Shown piece after piece: positions 7,548 to 17,166 of a stretch of DNA of 35,598 nt. Made by a program: the position numbers and the translations under genes. Every line of letters starts with the position of its first letter. Within the stretch, counting starts at the first letter, position 1. Source of the stretch: Nemertoderma westbladi (lineage: Eukaryota; Xenacoelomorpha; Nemertodermatida; Nemertodermatidae); NCBI GenBank assembly GCA_032718475.1, contig JAUCBJ010005561.1, positions 1 through 35,598 of the forward strand, written 5' to 3'. The notes beneath the pieces were generated by a model. That model searched no databases, had not been told where the DNA came from, and saw only the letters and a program-made list of their open reading frames with translations.

Positions 7548-7931
7548 ACACGAAGTGGGGACTTCGCGCAGCACGAAGTTGGCACAGCCTTAGCGAATTG
7601 ACACTGTTAGGGGGTAGGTCAATTTATGCAAATAGTCACGTTGGCCCTCTAGCGGCAGACTGGAGAACTGCAGATGGATTCGCCTCCTTTGAAAGTCACA
7701 GCTAATGGTCTAATACACATCTGCCAAGTTTCAGCTTAAACGGATTAAAAGCAAAGAAATGGGAGGGCATTTAATGTTTAGACATGTGGCCCTCTAGCGG
7801 GAGACCATTGCACTGATGGTGTCTGAAAGTCTCTCAAAAATCTCAAGTTTTGCTCATATTGATACCTACAAATTTTCAACTTGGCAGCTTTAAATCCGAC
7901 AAAGTTATTAGCATGTCAAAATCGTAACGAC

Positions 7932-7963
<32 letters not shown>

Positions 7964-8066
7964 CAACGACGACGACGACGACGACGACAACTATTTGCAT
8001 AAATTGACCCACCCCCTAACAGTGTCAATTCGCTAAGGCTCCGCCAACTTCGTGGCTCGCCCCACA
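7548..8066. mobile_element. GGGG/CCCC-ended MITE, copy 1 (nested in the Tc1 derivative)
   Basis: Begins CGAAGTGGGGACTTCGCGCA and ends CTTCGTGGCTCGCCCC, with ACA on both flanks (possible 3-bp target duplication). After the unequal tips, long inverted repeats of about 75 bp follow (GCACGAAGTTGGC, AGCCTTAGCGAATTGACACT, ATTTATGCAAATAGT). Its interior carries two GCCCTCTAGCGG motifs (7644-7655, 7789-7800) and a CGA/ACG trinucleotide run at 7927-7990. No protein is encoded; the Arg-rich ORF on the minus strand is a read-out of the trinucleotide run. Confidence 0.8.
7927..7990. repeat. ACG trinucleotide microsatellite, copy 1
   Basis: About 21 ACG units with occasional AAC interruptions, next to the right inverted repeat of MITE copy 1. 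Confidence 0.95.
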
Positions 8067-8149
8067 ACTGTATAACAATTGTATAAAAAGTTACTTTTTG
8101 CATGGGTGCCTTATTGTTTTGGCCACTACTGTATAGTGTATATTACAGT

Positions 8150-8554
8150 ACACGAAGTGGGGACTTCGCGCAGCACGAAGTTGGCGAAGCCTTAGCGAAT
8201 TGACACTGTTAGGGGGTGGGTCAATTTATGCAAATAGTTGTCGTCGTTGTCACGTTGGCCCTCTAGCGGCAGACTGGAGAACTGCAGATGGATTCGCCTC
8301 CTTTGAAAGTCACAGCTAATGGTCTAATACATATCTGCCAAGTTTCAGCTTAAACGGATTAAAAGCAAAGAAATGGGAGGGCATTTAATGTTTAGACATG
8401 TGGCCCTCTAGCGGGAGACCATTGCACTGATGGTGTCTGAAAGTCTCTCAAAAATCTCAACTTTTGCTCATATTCATACCTACAAATTTTCAACTTGGCA
8501 GCTTTAAATCCGACAAAGTTATTAGCATGTCAAAATCGTAACGACGACGACGAC

Positions 8555-8586
<32 letters not shown>

Positions 8587-8680
8587 CGACAACGACGACG
8601 ACAACTATTTGCATAAATTGACCCACCCCCTAACAGTGTAAATTCGCTAAGGCTCCGCCAACTTCGTGGCTCGCCCCACA
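8150..8680. mobile_element. GGGG/CCCC-ended MITE, copy 2
   Basis: Nearly identical sister of copy 1, in the same orientation, starting 19 bp outside the right end of the Tc1 derivative. GCCCTCTAGCGG lies at 8258-8269 and 8403-8414, the ACG run at 8540-8604. Its left arm keeps TTGTCGTCGTTGTC (about 8239-8252), the complement of the ACG run, showing that the trinucleotide repeat belongs to the inverted repeat itself. Confidence 0.8.
8540..8604. repeat. ACG trinucleotide microsatellite, copy 2
   Basis: Roughly 21 units with AAC interruptions in different places from copy 1. Confidence 0.95.
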
Positions 8681-9185
8681 TACAACCGCCGCGCCGGTAG
8701 TTATTCAGTGTATTCATATACTGTTGTAAATATCTATCTTTATTAAAATAGTATTCAATTTCTGGTACAATAGGCTACTGTATGCTTTTTAGTTTGTTTA
8801 CATTGGTACGGTACCGTATATTATAATACATTGTATACGTGTCGCGGCAGATTTTATTATTTTACGGTTTTATGATATCTTTAGTGTATTTTTTAGATAG
8901 CTTTTCTTCGCACAAATTATCGGTAACACGTATTGTGTTCACTGCCTTTTTGTTATTATTAATTTAAATTAAATTAAATGAACGAATAAAATGAATGATG
9001 ATGATGATAGTTCATTTATTAAAATAATAATTATTTTGTTGAAAATGTCTTCATTGCAGCAAATTGCAATTATCCATTTATTCAGTATAAAACACTGGTT
9101 CTGCATTATCGCAAAATTCTCGGTGATATACCGTGATTCTCATACATCCCGCATGAACCCTTTCATTGTATACTAATCTCCTTCA
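8681..9185. other. AT-rich spacer
   Basis: No gene supported; a 61-codon ORF at 8991 has no recognisable content. Contains (GAT)n-like ATGATGATGATG at 8994-9006. Confidence 0.5.
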
Positions 9186-10882
9186 GTTTCGTAAAGGAAT
9201 GCATATTCACCACCATGGCTGATCTTCCACAGTAAACCCTTCCACTCTGTTTCCTAAAGGAATGCCTGTTCACCACCATGGTTGATCTTCAACAGTAAAC
9301 CCTTCCACTCTGTTTCTCAAAGGAATCCATGTTCATCACCATTGGTGATCTTCCACAGTAAACCCTTCCACTCTGTTTCCTAAAGGAATGCCTGTTCACC
9401 ACCATGGCTGATCTTCCACAGTAAACCCTTCTACTCTGTTTCCTAAAGGAATGCCTGTTCACCACCATGGTTGATCTTCAACAGTAAACCCTTCTACTCT
9501 GTTTCCTAAAGGAATGCCTGTTCACCACCATAGTTGATCTTCCACAGTAAACCCTTCTACTCTGTTTCCTAAAGGAATGCCTGTTCACCACCATGGTTGA
9601 TCTTCCACAGTAAACCCTTCCACTCTGTTTCCTAAAGGAATGCCTGTTCACCACCATGGCTGATCTTCCACAGTAAACCCTTCTACTCTGTTTCCTAAAT
9701 GAATGCCTGTTCACCACCATGGTTGATCTTCAACAGTAAACCCTTCCACTCTGTTTCTCAAAGGAATCCATGTTCATCACCATTGGTGATCTTTCTCAGT
9801 AAACCCTTCCACTATGTTTCCTAAAGGAATGCCTGTTCACCACCATGGTTGATCTTCCACAGTAAACCCTTCCACTGTGTTTCCTAAAGGAATGCATGTT
9901 CATCACCATGTGTGATCTTCCACAGTAAACCCTTCCACTCTGTTTCCTAAAGGAATGCATTTCATCACCATTGGTGATCCTCTACAGTAAACCCTTCCAC
10001 TCTGTTTCTCAAAATAATTCCTGTTCAACACCATGGGTGATCTTCCACAGTACGCCCTTCCATTCTGTTTCCTAAAGGAATCCCGTGCACCACCATGGGT
10101 GATCTTTAACAGTAAACCCTTCCACTCTGTTTCTCAAAGGAATCCATGTTCATCACCATTGGTGATCTTCCACAGTAAACCCTTCCACTCTGTCTCTTAA
10201 AGGAATGACTGTTCACCACCATGGGTGATCTTCCACAGTAAACTCTTCCACTCTGTTTCCCAAAGAAATGCCTGTTCACCACCATGGGTGATCTTCCACA
10301 GAAACCCCTTCCACTCTATTACCTAAAAGAATGCCTGTTCATCACCATGGGTGATTTTCCACAGTAAACCCTTCCACTCTGTTTCCTAAAGGGATGCCTG
10401 ATCACCACCATGGGTGATCTTCCACAGTAAACCCTTCCACTATGTTTCCTAAATGAATGTCTGTTCACCACCATGGGTGACCTTCCACAGTGAACCCTTC
10501 CACTCTATTTCCTAAAGGAATGCCTGTTCACCACCATGGGTGATCTTCCACAGTAAACCCTTCCACTCTGTTTCCCCAAGAAATGCCTGTTCACCACCAT
10601 GGGTGATCTTCCACAGAAACCCCTTCCACTCTATTACCTAAAAGAATGCCTGTTCACCACCATGGGTGATCTTCCACAATAAACCCTTCCACTCTGTTTC
10701 CTAAAGGGATGCCTGATCACCACCATGGGTGATCTTCCACAGTAAACCCTTCCACTATGTTTCCTAAAGGAATGTCTGTTCACCACCATGGGTGACCTTC
10801 CACAGTAAACCCTTCCACTCTGTTTCCTAAAGGAATGCCTGTTCACCACCATGTGTGATCTTCCACAGTAAACCCTTCCACT
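9186..10882. repeat. 63-bp satellite array, about 27 units
   Basis: The unit reads TGATCTTCCACAGTAAACCC, TTCCACTCTGTTTCCTAAAG, GAATGCCTGTTCACCACCAT, GGT. Because 63 is a multiple of three, ORFs of 21-residue repeats appear on the minus strand; they have no unique flanks and are not genes. Variants show higher-order structure: a block of five units (315 bp) with CAGAAACCCC..ATTACC, GGGATGCCTGATC and TGACCTTCC markers occurs twice in succession (about 10258-10572 and 10573-10882). An earlier variant (TCTCAAAGGAATCCATG) recurs at about 9315, 9756 and 10131. Confidence 0.95.
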
Positions 10883-11666
10883 AAATTTTCCAGGTTACCT
10901 TGTTTCATATATATCGACCAGTCAAGGATGAGGCTGGGCTTGGATGCAGGATTTAATGCAATGTCACCAAACAGTGCTGCCATATTTACACAAAAGCTGA
11001 ACTTTAATAATTTGTAATAGGCGGTTCAAAGCATTGCCTAAACATGGCCTCTTTATGTTGATGTTGTATGAAATCTTAATAGAACTAGATGAAATTGGCG
11101 TTTAAAATCCTTACATTAAGGTTGGAACAATTTATTTAGCATCATATTGTGAAGGAAAACACAAACAGATTTATCTAATAACAAAAATTTAATCAGCAAT
11201 GGAATGTTTGTGGAAATGTCGGGACCAATATTCAACAAATTGGCTCGTTTCATTCTGTTTTCAATAAATTCTGATGTAGTAACAGTTTAAATGCGTCTTT
11301 CACAGTTGTTATTCCCACCATCAAAGCGAATCTCCAAGAGTGTTCCACAGCTCTCTACTGCAACTTCGTAGTGAGATCAAAGACTCCGTCATGGAAAAAA
11401 TTATGTAAAACAATATGTATCTGTAAATATATGTTGTGTTATATATTGTAAATGGTATAACAACATATAAATTGTACACGAAGTCTACTAGCCTCAACAC
11501 CAACCAATGTGTGGTTGGCCACCATATCCTTACCACACCCCCCTCCTCTCCCACCTAATTGGCCCTCACATATCGTGATGTCCAGGATTGTTCCCAGATA
11601 TATGGCGCAAAATGACCTTCAATAATTTATTTATAAATGTGAAACTATTGTTGGAATAGTGTTTAT
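10883..11666. other. Non-coding stretch downstream of the Rho-like gene
   Basis: Apparently unique sequence. No supported gene; a 77-codon minus-strand ORF at 11321 has no recognisable domain. It would include the 3' UTR of the Rho-like gene, but I see no clear AATAAA on the minus strand close to its stop. Confidence 0.45.
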
Positions 11667-12230
11667 CTAAAGGATGATGCATTTAGATTTATCATTAGTC
11701 CTTGATTGTAGGGTGGCTTCCGCAGCAGTCTGAAATACATTTTGAACTCCTTCTCTGGTTTTTGCCGAACATTCCAAATAAGCGACGGCGCCTATTGACT
11801 TTGCCAAGGCCTGGCCTTCCTTTAGTGTTACCGGTATCATTCCCTTTTCGCCAAAATTTTTCTTTGTGTTGTCATCGCAACGCAAATCCTTTTTATTACC
11901 AACAAGAATGATAGGAACTTCAGGTATATACTTTCTCACTTCAGGGGCCCACTTTTGCTTGATGTTTTCAAACGATGGCCTGGAAACTATTGAGAAACAC
12001 ATAATTATGACATCACTACAGGGGAAACATAAGGGACGCAGTCTATCATAGTCTTCCTGACCTTGGGTGTCAAACAAAGACAATTCTACAAGTTTGACAG
12101 CTTTGTACTTCTGGAATAACTCGATGTCATAATTATCTGTGAATTGATCTTTACGAAATGCAATAAGCAGCTTGGATTTACCACAGACGCCATCACCTAC
12201 AACAACCAGTTTCTTTTTTATTGGAGCCAT
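11667..12230 (-). CDS. Atypical Rho-family small GTPase (RhoA-like)
   Basis: 187 residues in one exon, RhoA-like throughout. P-loop GDGVCGKS (12-19), DTQGQED (54-60, the switch II DxxG region with the catalytic Gln kept), a strongly conserved DYDRLRPL, NKKD (guanine specificity), CSAKT, and a terminal CIIL CAAX box predicting geranylgeranylation and membrane attachment. Oddities: the invariant switch I threonine (RhoA T37), which binds Mg2+ and the gamma phosphate, is Glu37; the neighbouring Pro is Ile; five residues are missing after switch I compared with RhoA's 193; P-loop Thr19 is Ser; Ala61 is Gln. The frame is fully open, so it is probably expressed, perhaps with altered nucleotide cycling or effector choice. 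Lack of introns suggests a retrocopy or an intronless paralogue. The start has A at -3 (ACAATATGG-type AT-rich leader). Confidence 0.88.
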   Translation of the reverse strand: MAPIKKKLVVVGDGVCGKSKLLIAFRKDQFTDNYDIELFQKYKAVKLVELSLFDTQGQEDYDRLRPLCFPCSDVIIMCFSIVSRPSFENIKQKWAPEVRKYIPEVPIILVGNKKDLRCDDNTKKNFGEKGMIPVTLKEGQALAKSIGAVAYLECSAKTREGVQNVFQTAAEATLQSRTNDKSKCIIL

Positions 12231-12451
12231 ATTATTTAGATACAGAATAGTTGTAATAAATAAATAATGTTATGGCTTCAGTAACGAGATACAATTAATT
12301 TAGTTAAATTCATATTAAAATGGTTTCGATATTTGTTTATGATTAAAGGTATTACTGATGTACACATATATTGCTCAGGGTATTTTTTATTTCTTATAAA
12401 CTGTATTTACTTTCTTGATAACATTACGTGCATAGTTGATTCCATTGGAAA
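12231..12451. other. Upstream region of the Rho-like gene
   Basis: AT-rich; contains the leader and presumably promoter on the minus strand. No clear TATA box or other site that I would defend. Confidence 0.35.
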
Positions 12452-12508
12452 TCCCTTTTCGCCAAAAATTTTCTTTGTGTTGTCATCGTATCGCAAATCC
12501 TTTTTATT
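12452..12508 (-). pseudogene. Duplicated fragment of the Rho-like gene
   Basis: About 57 bp nearly identical to 11841-11898 inside the Rho-like gene, same orientation, encoding KKDLR-DDNTKK-FGEKG. It lies about 220 bp upstream of that gene's start and has no coding context around it. Either a relic of a second tandem Rho copy or a short local duplication. Confidence 0.8.
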
Positions 12509-12690
12509 TGCGAATTGTCGGACTATTTGCAAATAATACATGGTTATCATTGTTGTTTGGGTTTAGACTGAGGAAGTTAAAGCAAGATTCTGTAATAATA
12601 TTAGGATGTAGGACGATTTTGTCGATATTAAGGGGTGAAATCAAATATTTGTTATGTAAAAAATGATACCACCAAATATTTGATATGTAA

Positions 12691-12726
12691 ATTGTACTTC
12701 CCTTGGTATCCCAAGGGAAGTACAAT
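12691..12726. repeat. Perfect 16-bp inverted repeat, 4-nt loop
   Basis: ATTGTACTTCCCTTGG and its exact complement around TATC. A tight hairpin; no gene adjoins it closely. Confidence 0.9.
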
Positions 12727-13340
12727 GTAGAAATACGGTATAGTTATGATATACAGCTCACCTGGAATCAGGAAAATTCGTTCCTGGACAATTTCGTGTG
12801 GGAGTGTCGAAATTGTATCACTTTGTTCATTTATTAGAGCCTAATGACTCAAGAATACTTTGAGGACCTCGATAAAATCGTGGAGCATACCAGACATCAT
12901 ATTACCAGTTTTCTGTAGGATATATGTTACCTTAATGGTTTTCTTTCGGATTCGCGGTTTACAATTTTCTATAAGATAGATGTCCTAATACTACTATTAT
13001 ATCGGTGGATCCTACTGGGATCGCCCTATTGTTTGTGAACCGAAAATGGCATCTCCAAATTTTAAAGATTTGAAATTTCTTCTATTTGATGCGAGGCACC
13101 TGATAACTGAAATACAGGAACTGAAAATAAAGAAATAATAAAGTTTTGACAATTTTGCTTCCACAATTTTGTTTACACCCAAATTTCAAGGTGACACTTG
13201 ATGAGAGTCACTTGAAGGGAATATAATTTAAATTAATTTGAAAAGGTTTTAGAATAAAAATAATCCATGAACATTCAATGACTCTGAAATGTGCATTCCG
13301 TATTAATCAGTCTATCTATAGTGTTACGATATATGGAGTT
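12727..13340. other. Unique-looking spacer
   Basis: No supported gene, RNA or repeat is recognised between the hairpin and the LTR element. Confidence 0.45.
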
Positions 13341-13504
13341 TGACGAATGTATATGTGGGGCTGCGCATTAACAATGGAGTGACATGAGTTCCAGTATAGT
13401 GTATGTATATTATAAGTAGAGCAAACCAAGCATTAGGCCTAGACAGCTAGATGATAGGGCAGTACAGAATACAGAAGGCAGTATGATTACTGGAATACTA
13501 TGCA
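13341..13504 (-). repeat. 3' LTR
   Basis: Starts TGACGAATGTATATGTGGGG and ends ACTATGCA on the plus strand. Immediately inside (minus-strand reading) is purine-rich GGAAACCGGGAAGTAAGTA, a plausible polypurine tract. Confidence 0.88.
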
Positions 13505-13667
13505 TACTTACTTCCCGGTTTCCTAGGCTGCCAAGCAACGAAAAGCATTGTTAAGCAATGAAATAAACAAATGAGTTTGTGGCATGAACTAAGTAAACGG
13601 TTACATAATTCGTATTATTGGGTCATGTAAAATGGAGTTGCGTTTGGGTATGAATTGTCTACGTGTA

Positions 13668-14210
13668 TTATTTCGGGAAACCATAGTATTGAGGGGGTCG
13701 GAATGTGCGTCCGGGACAAGTGGCTGGTTTCGGCGGTTGGATCGGGGTCTCGGGGGTTGGGGAAGCGATCTCGGCCCAGGTCGGGGGTACTTCCGGGGGC
13801 GGAGTCCCTGGTTCCGGTACATTTAGGGGCGCGGTGGGCGGACTCGGAGTCGGTGTGGTGGCCCCTCCTTCCGAGGTGGTGCGGGGTCGGAGCATGACTC
13901 GGTTACGTCGGAGTACGCTGCCACTCTCCTGGCGGACCATGTAGTCGTGGTTCGGGAGCGCTTCGACGACTACGCCTTGGCCCGTCCAATGCTTGGTGAT
14001 GGTATTCTGGATGAGGATGGGTGTCCCTATGGATATAACACGGAGGGGCCGAGTGCAGAGGTCGTAGGCCTGCGTTTGGATTTTTCGGCGACCTCGTCCA
14101 GTTGCTGGAAGCTCCTCCTCCATTTGGGGTCGAATGAGGAGGAATGTACCGGCAGGGCTTCCCGTATGTTGCGCCCATACAGTAGTTCAGCAGGCGAGCG
14201 CCCACCATAT
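13668..14210 (-). pseudogene. Integrase C-terminal part
   Basis: Begins (in shifted frames) with RSPAELLYGR-like sequence typical of the region after the integrase core, then GTPILIQNTITKHWTGQG, a Y-V motif and RRNRVMLRP, the usual Gypsy integrase C-terminal pattern, and a proline-rich tail. It is out of frame at its start and fused by deletion to the zinc-binding part upstream. Confidence 0.75.
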
Positions 14211-14251
14211 CACGGCGTATTCCGAAACGCGAGTATACCTTGATTCATGGT

Positions 14252-14953
14252 TCATAGGTTCATGATGATGGCAGCCGAAGTTGTATCGGAACCAAGTCGG
14301 AACAAAGTGGGCCAACCGGTGTATTCGTCGATAGCAACCATGTAGTTCGTGCTTTCCGCCACGAATAGGTCGGCGCGGACCCTTTGGAAAGGCCGAGTGG
14401 CCTCGGGGTGCCGTTGGAGGGGTTCCGGTGCTTGGGACGGTAGTGACGACTGACAGGATTGGCAGCTCTCGATGGCGACCGCAATGTTGTTCGAAATGGT
14501 CGGCCACCAGACCGACCGACTTGCGCACTCACGGGTCTTGTTGAGGCCCTGGTGGGCGGCGTGGAGTAGTCGGAGGGTGTTTGAACGGAGTTCCTTCAGG
14601 ATATAGATCCGCGGCCCATGGAGGATGACGCCGTTGTGTATCATGAGGTCCGTGCGGTGCTGGAAGTAGGGTTGCAGGTCATCGTTGGTAATGTTATGAT
14701 GTGACGTTGGCCAGCTGTCCCGGATCGTGGCGAGGAGAGCCGAGTAGATCGGGTCGATGGCGCCGGCAGCTCGGATTTCGTCAAGTCGGGCGTCGCGGGC
14801 GTCGAGTCTCTGCGCTGTCTCAGCGAGAGCCGCCGAGACGATGAACTCGCGGTCGTTGTTGTCGTCGGCCGCGAGGACGAGGTCGTCCGGAGTGGGTTTA
14901 TTTCGCGGCGAGCCGCGAGTCGTATTTTGAGACCTGGTCGAGCCGTCTATCAT
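14252..14953 (-). pseudogene. Integrase N-terminal zinc-binding domain and start of the core
   Basis: The HHCC zinc motif is visible: LLHAAHQGLNKTRE with H-x3-H, followed by C-x2-C (ESCQSCQ). The core begins with RVRADLF and YMVAIDEYTGWP, giving the first catalytic Asp, but the frame ends at about 14252 and resumes past the core, so the second Asp and the Glu of the DDE triad are missing. The repeated ATGAACC around 14250-14265 may mark microhomology at the deletion. Confidence 0.8.
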
Positions 14954-15440
14954 TCAGGATGGGTATGAGGGAGCTACAGTCTGTGACGAGGTCGAAGTGG
15001 TTTAGCCCATCCAGGAAGTAGCGGTAGTTGTGTGCCGCCCAGGCCGCTCCGAGGGCCTCCAGTTCGGCCATCCCGGACCAGTTAGCCTCGTGTTTGGCGA
15101 GGGTCCGAGAGCCGCACTGGATGGTCAGCCAGCGGTTTGGAGTCGGCTCGCATTGGCGTAGGAGGAATCCATGGCCATTGAGTCGAGAGGCGTCTGTCAG
15201 CAGTTCGGTTTTCCTGTCGGGGTGGAAGCCGGAGAGGTAGAGTGGGCTGGACAGCTCTGATCGGGTGGACTCGAAGGCGGTCTGGTGTTGCGGCAGCCAA
15301 ACCCAGGTGGTGCGGTCCGTATTGAGGCTGCGCAGTGGCTCGACGAGTTGGGAAATCTCCGGAGTCGAGTTTCCCAACTGTTGTGCGAGGCTGAGGAAGG
15401 ACCGAAGTTCGCGACGGTTGGTTGGAGTTACGGAGGTCAT
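14898..15440 (-). pseudogene. RT connection and RNase H domain
   Basis: NRRELRSFLSLAQQLG and WVWLPQHQTAFE are the connection typical of Gypsy RTs. LLTDASRLNGHGFLL, CGSRTLAKHEANW, MAELEALGAAWA and LVTDCSSL carry the RNase H residues D, E and D. It is frameshifted relative to the RT upstream (near 15440) and to the integrase downstream (near 14920). Confidence 0.8.
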
Positions 15441-15900
15441 CAGTGAGGGATGGGTCGATCCGGTAGTTGCCGTGACTGACGAGGTAGCCTCCGAAGTGGA
15501 CTTCGGGGCAGCAGTATTGGACCTTGTCCGTGTTTATAGATATGTTGGCGGCGTCGCAGGCAGCTAGAACGCGAGCGACTGCTTCCGGGTGTTGTTCGAC
15601 TGTCTCCGGGTGGATGATGACATCCTCCACGATCCATCCGATGTCGGGAATCCCATGGAGTGCTCGGGCCATCCTCGCGTTGAACACATCCGAGCTTCCG
15701 TGCCACCCCATGGGCATCCGCCGGTAGCGGAAACGGCCACGTGGGGTGGTGAAGGTAGTGAGGCGGCGGCTGGCAAGGTCAAGAACCACCTGGTGGAAGC
15801 CCTTCAGGCCATCGAGGATGGTTAAGTACCGGGCCGAGGTTGGGATTTTGGAAACAATGTGGAATGGGGAGTCGGAGAAGTAGATCGGGCGAACCGTAGC
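15440..15900 (-). pseudogene. Reverse transcriptase core
   Basis: ILDGLKGFHQVVLD gives the first catalytic Asp, followed by LTTFTTPRGRFRYRRMPMGW. The usual YxDD box reads IVED (in GWIVEDVIIHP), so the tyrosine and first Asp of the box are replaced; then ISINTDKVQ and FGGYLVS. The RT N-terminus is missing: only about 30 bp separate it from the protease, where roughly 150 codons are usual. Confidence 0.82.
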
Positions 15901-15927
15901 TTTATTAAGTTCTTTATTATTGGTTCG

Positions 15928-16300
15928 TCATTGTTTCGCCGTCGGGTGGCGGAGGCTCTCGAGGCGACCACCAAACGCCCTGAAGATTTGCCATGGGATA
16001 GTGGACACATTAGCTCCAGAATCGGGCAGGAATTGGAGTTCGGGGATTTCGTGTGAGGGGTTCTTGGTGACCTGAAATCTGATGGTCACTGTCTCTAGGG
16101 ATTTGAGTCTCTCGGTGGCGGAGACGGCTGGGATGGCTCCAAAGTCGAGTCCCTCCAGGATTGTCGACCATATTTGGGCGTGACTGGTGGACTCTGGGGC
16201 ATTCCGGGCATTGTCTGGTACCCAATCGTTTGAGTTTGTCTTTGGGTTGTGAGTGGGGTGGTTGCGGCACATGCGGTCATAGTGGCCGACCAGGTTGCAG
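15928..16300 (-). pseudogene. Nucleocapsid zinc knuckle and aspartic protease
   Basis: C-x2-C...H-x4-C type cysteines precede MCRNHPTHN, the end of gag. The protease active site reads LPDSGANVSTIP (DSGA class). The protease is cut off soon after, lacking its C-terminal flap and ILG motif, by the same deletion that removed the RT N-terminus. Confidence 0.75.
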
Positions 16301-17098
16301 TGCCGGCAGTGCGCCGCAGCACCTGGGCAACGTTTGCCTGCCAGGTGAGGGGGGTATCCACATTGCGGGCACTTCGAGTTCGACCATTCCTTGGGCGGTG
16401 GCTGCGTGCGTCGCGGTGTCGCTCCGATGCGACTGCAGAAGGAATGGGCGAGGGGTGGGCAAGGGATGCCGCGTCTTTGCGGGCTGCCCAGATGGCTTGT
16501 GCTAGTCGGAGTGCATCGCCAAGGGTGGAGTCATTAGGAAGCCGAAGAAGTTGCTCGGTAACCTCCTTATCGACGAATCCGGACGTGAATTGGTCCAGGA
16601 GGCAGTCCTCCGTGTGGGATTCCTTGGTTGCGAGAGGGGCAAAGTCGCACTTGGTAGCTATATCGCGTAGAGTGACGAGGAACGATTCCGGACTCTCTTC
16701 CGGAAGACGGTGACATCGGGCCAGCTGTTGACAGTAAACGCGTTTGTTGGTTCCGCCGTCAATGTGCTGACCCAACTGGTTAATCACGGTCTCCGAGTTC
16801 GCGTTTCCGCTGCGGTAAGGGCGAGCCCCTTGACGACGGCGTTAGTCACGCGAGAGAACGCTGTTGTGAGGGCAGCGCGGCGTAGACGGAGAGTGGATTG
16901 GTTGAGGTCTTCGGTTACAACGGCGACTGGAGGTGTAGCCGGGTCGGACACGTACAGGTTGAGAAGACCCGAGGTGGCGAGGAAGGCGTCCCATTCATCT
17001 TTCCATAGTTCCCAAGTTGTCCTTTTGGATTCGATGTAAAATGCGGGTGGGGAGCTGCGCAGGACAAAGATGTGGGGGTTGCATGGGTCCGTTGCCAT
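16095..17098 (-). pseudogene. Gag
   Basis: Opens at MATDPCNPHIFVL (ATG at 17098), about 70 bp inside the 5' LTR. FYIESKRTTWELWKDEWDAF and LPEESPESFLVTLRDIA are the helical capsid pattern of Gypsy gags. One frameshift lies at about 16786 between the two halves. Confidence 0.75.
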
Positions 17099-17166
17099 GT
17101 CGGGTGTGGTAGTTAAATGGACGTCGGTGGGTCCGGATTATCCGCATGTTCAGAAACGCTGCGCAA

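Larger units (their letters stand above)
7012..8131. mobile_element. Palindromic Tc1/mariner derivative, TA-flanked, with a nested insertion
   Basis: The left end CAGTAGTGGCCAAAACAATA and the right end are near-perfect inverted repeats of about 38 bp, flanked by TA on both sides (7010-7011 and 8132-8133), the Tc1/mariner target. Just inside, both halves carry the same transposase C-terminus in opposite orientation (7223-7306 minus, 7401-7436 plus), and the halves remain similar for about 300 bp. The element is therefore two copies of a transposon 3' end joined head to head. The right half is split at 7550 by a 0.5-kb MITE. Confidence 0.85.

Noticed and set aside
7876-8103. Arginine-rich ORFs (also 8490-8717)
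   Set aside because: Produced by the ACG trinucleotide runs inside two MITE copies.
9478-10852. Repeat-protein ORFs of 21 residues on the minus strand
   Set aside because: The 63-bp satellite unit is a multiple of three, so open frames are automatic; no unique coding flanks.
9186-10882. CRISPR-like array
   Set aside because: The units are contiguous and vary throughout; there are no constant repeats separated by unique spacers, and the genome is animal.
13632-17039. Many plus-strand ORFs of 60-154 codons
   Set aside because: GC-rich shadows of the minus-strand Gypsy genes; none shows a domain.
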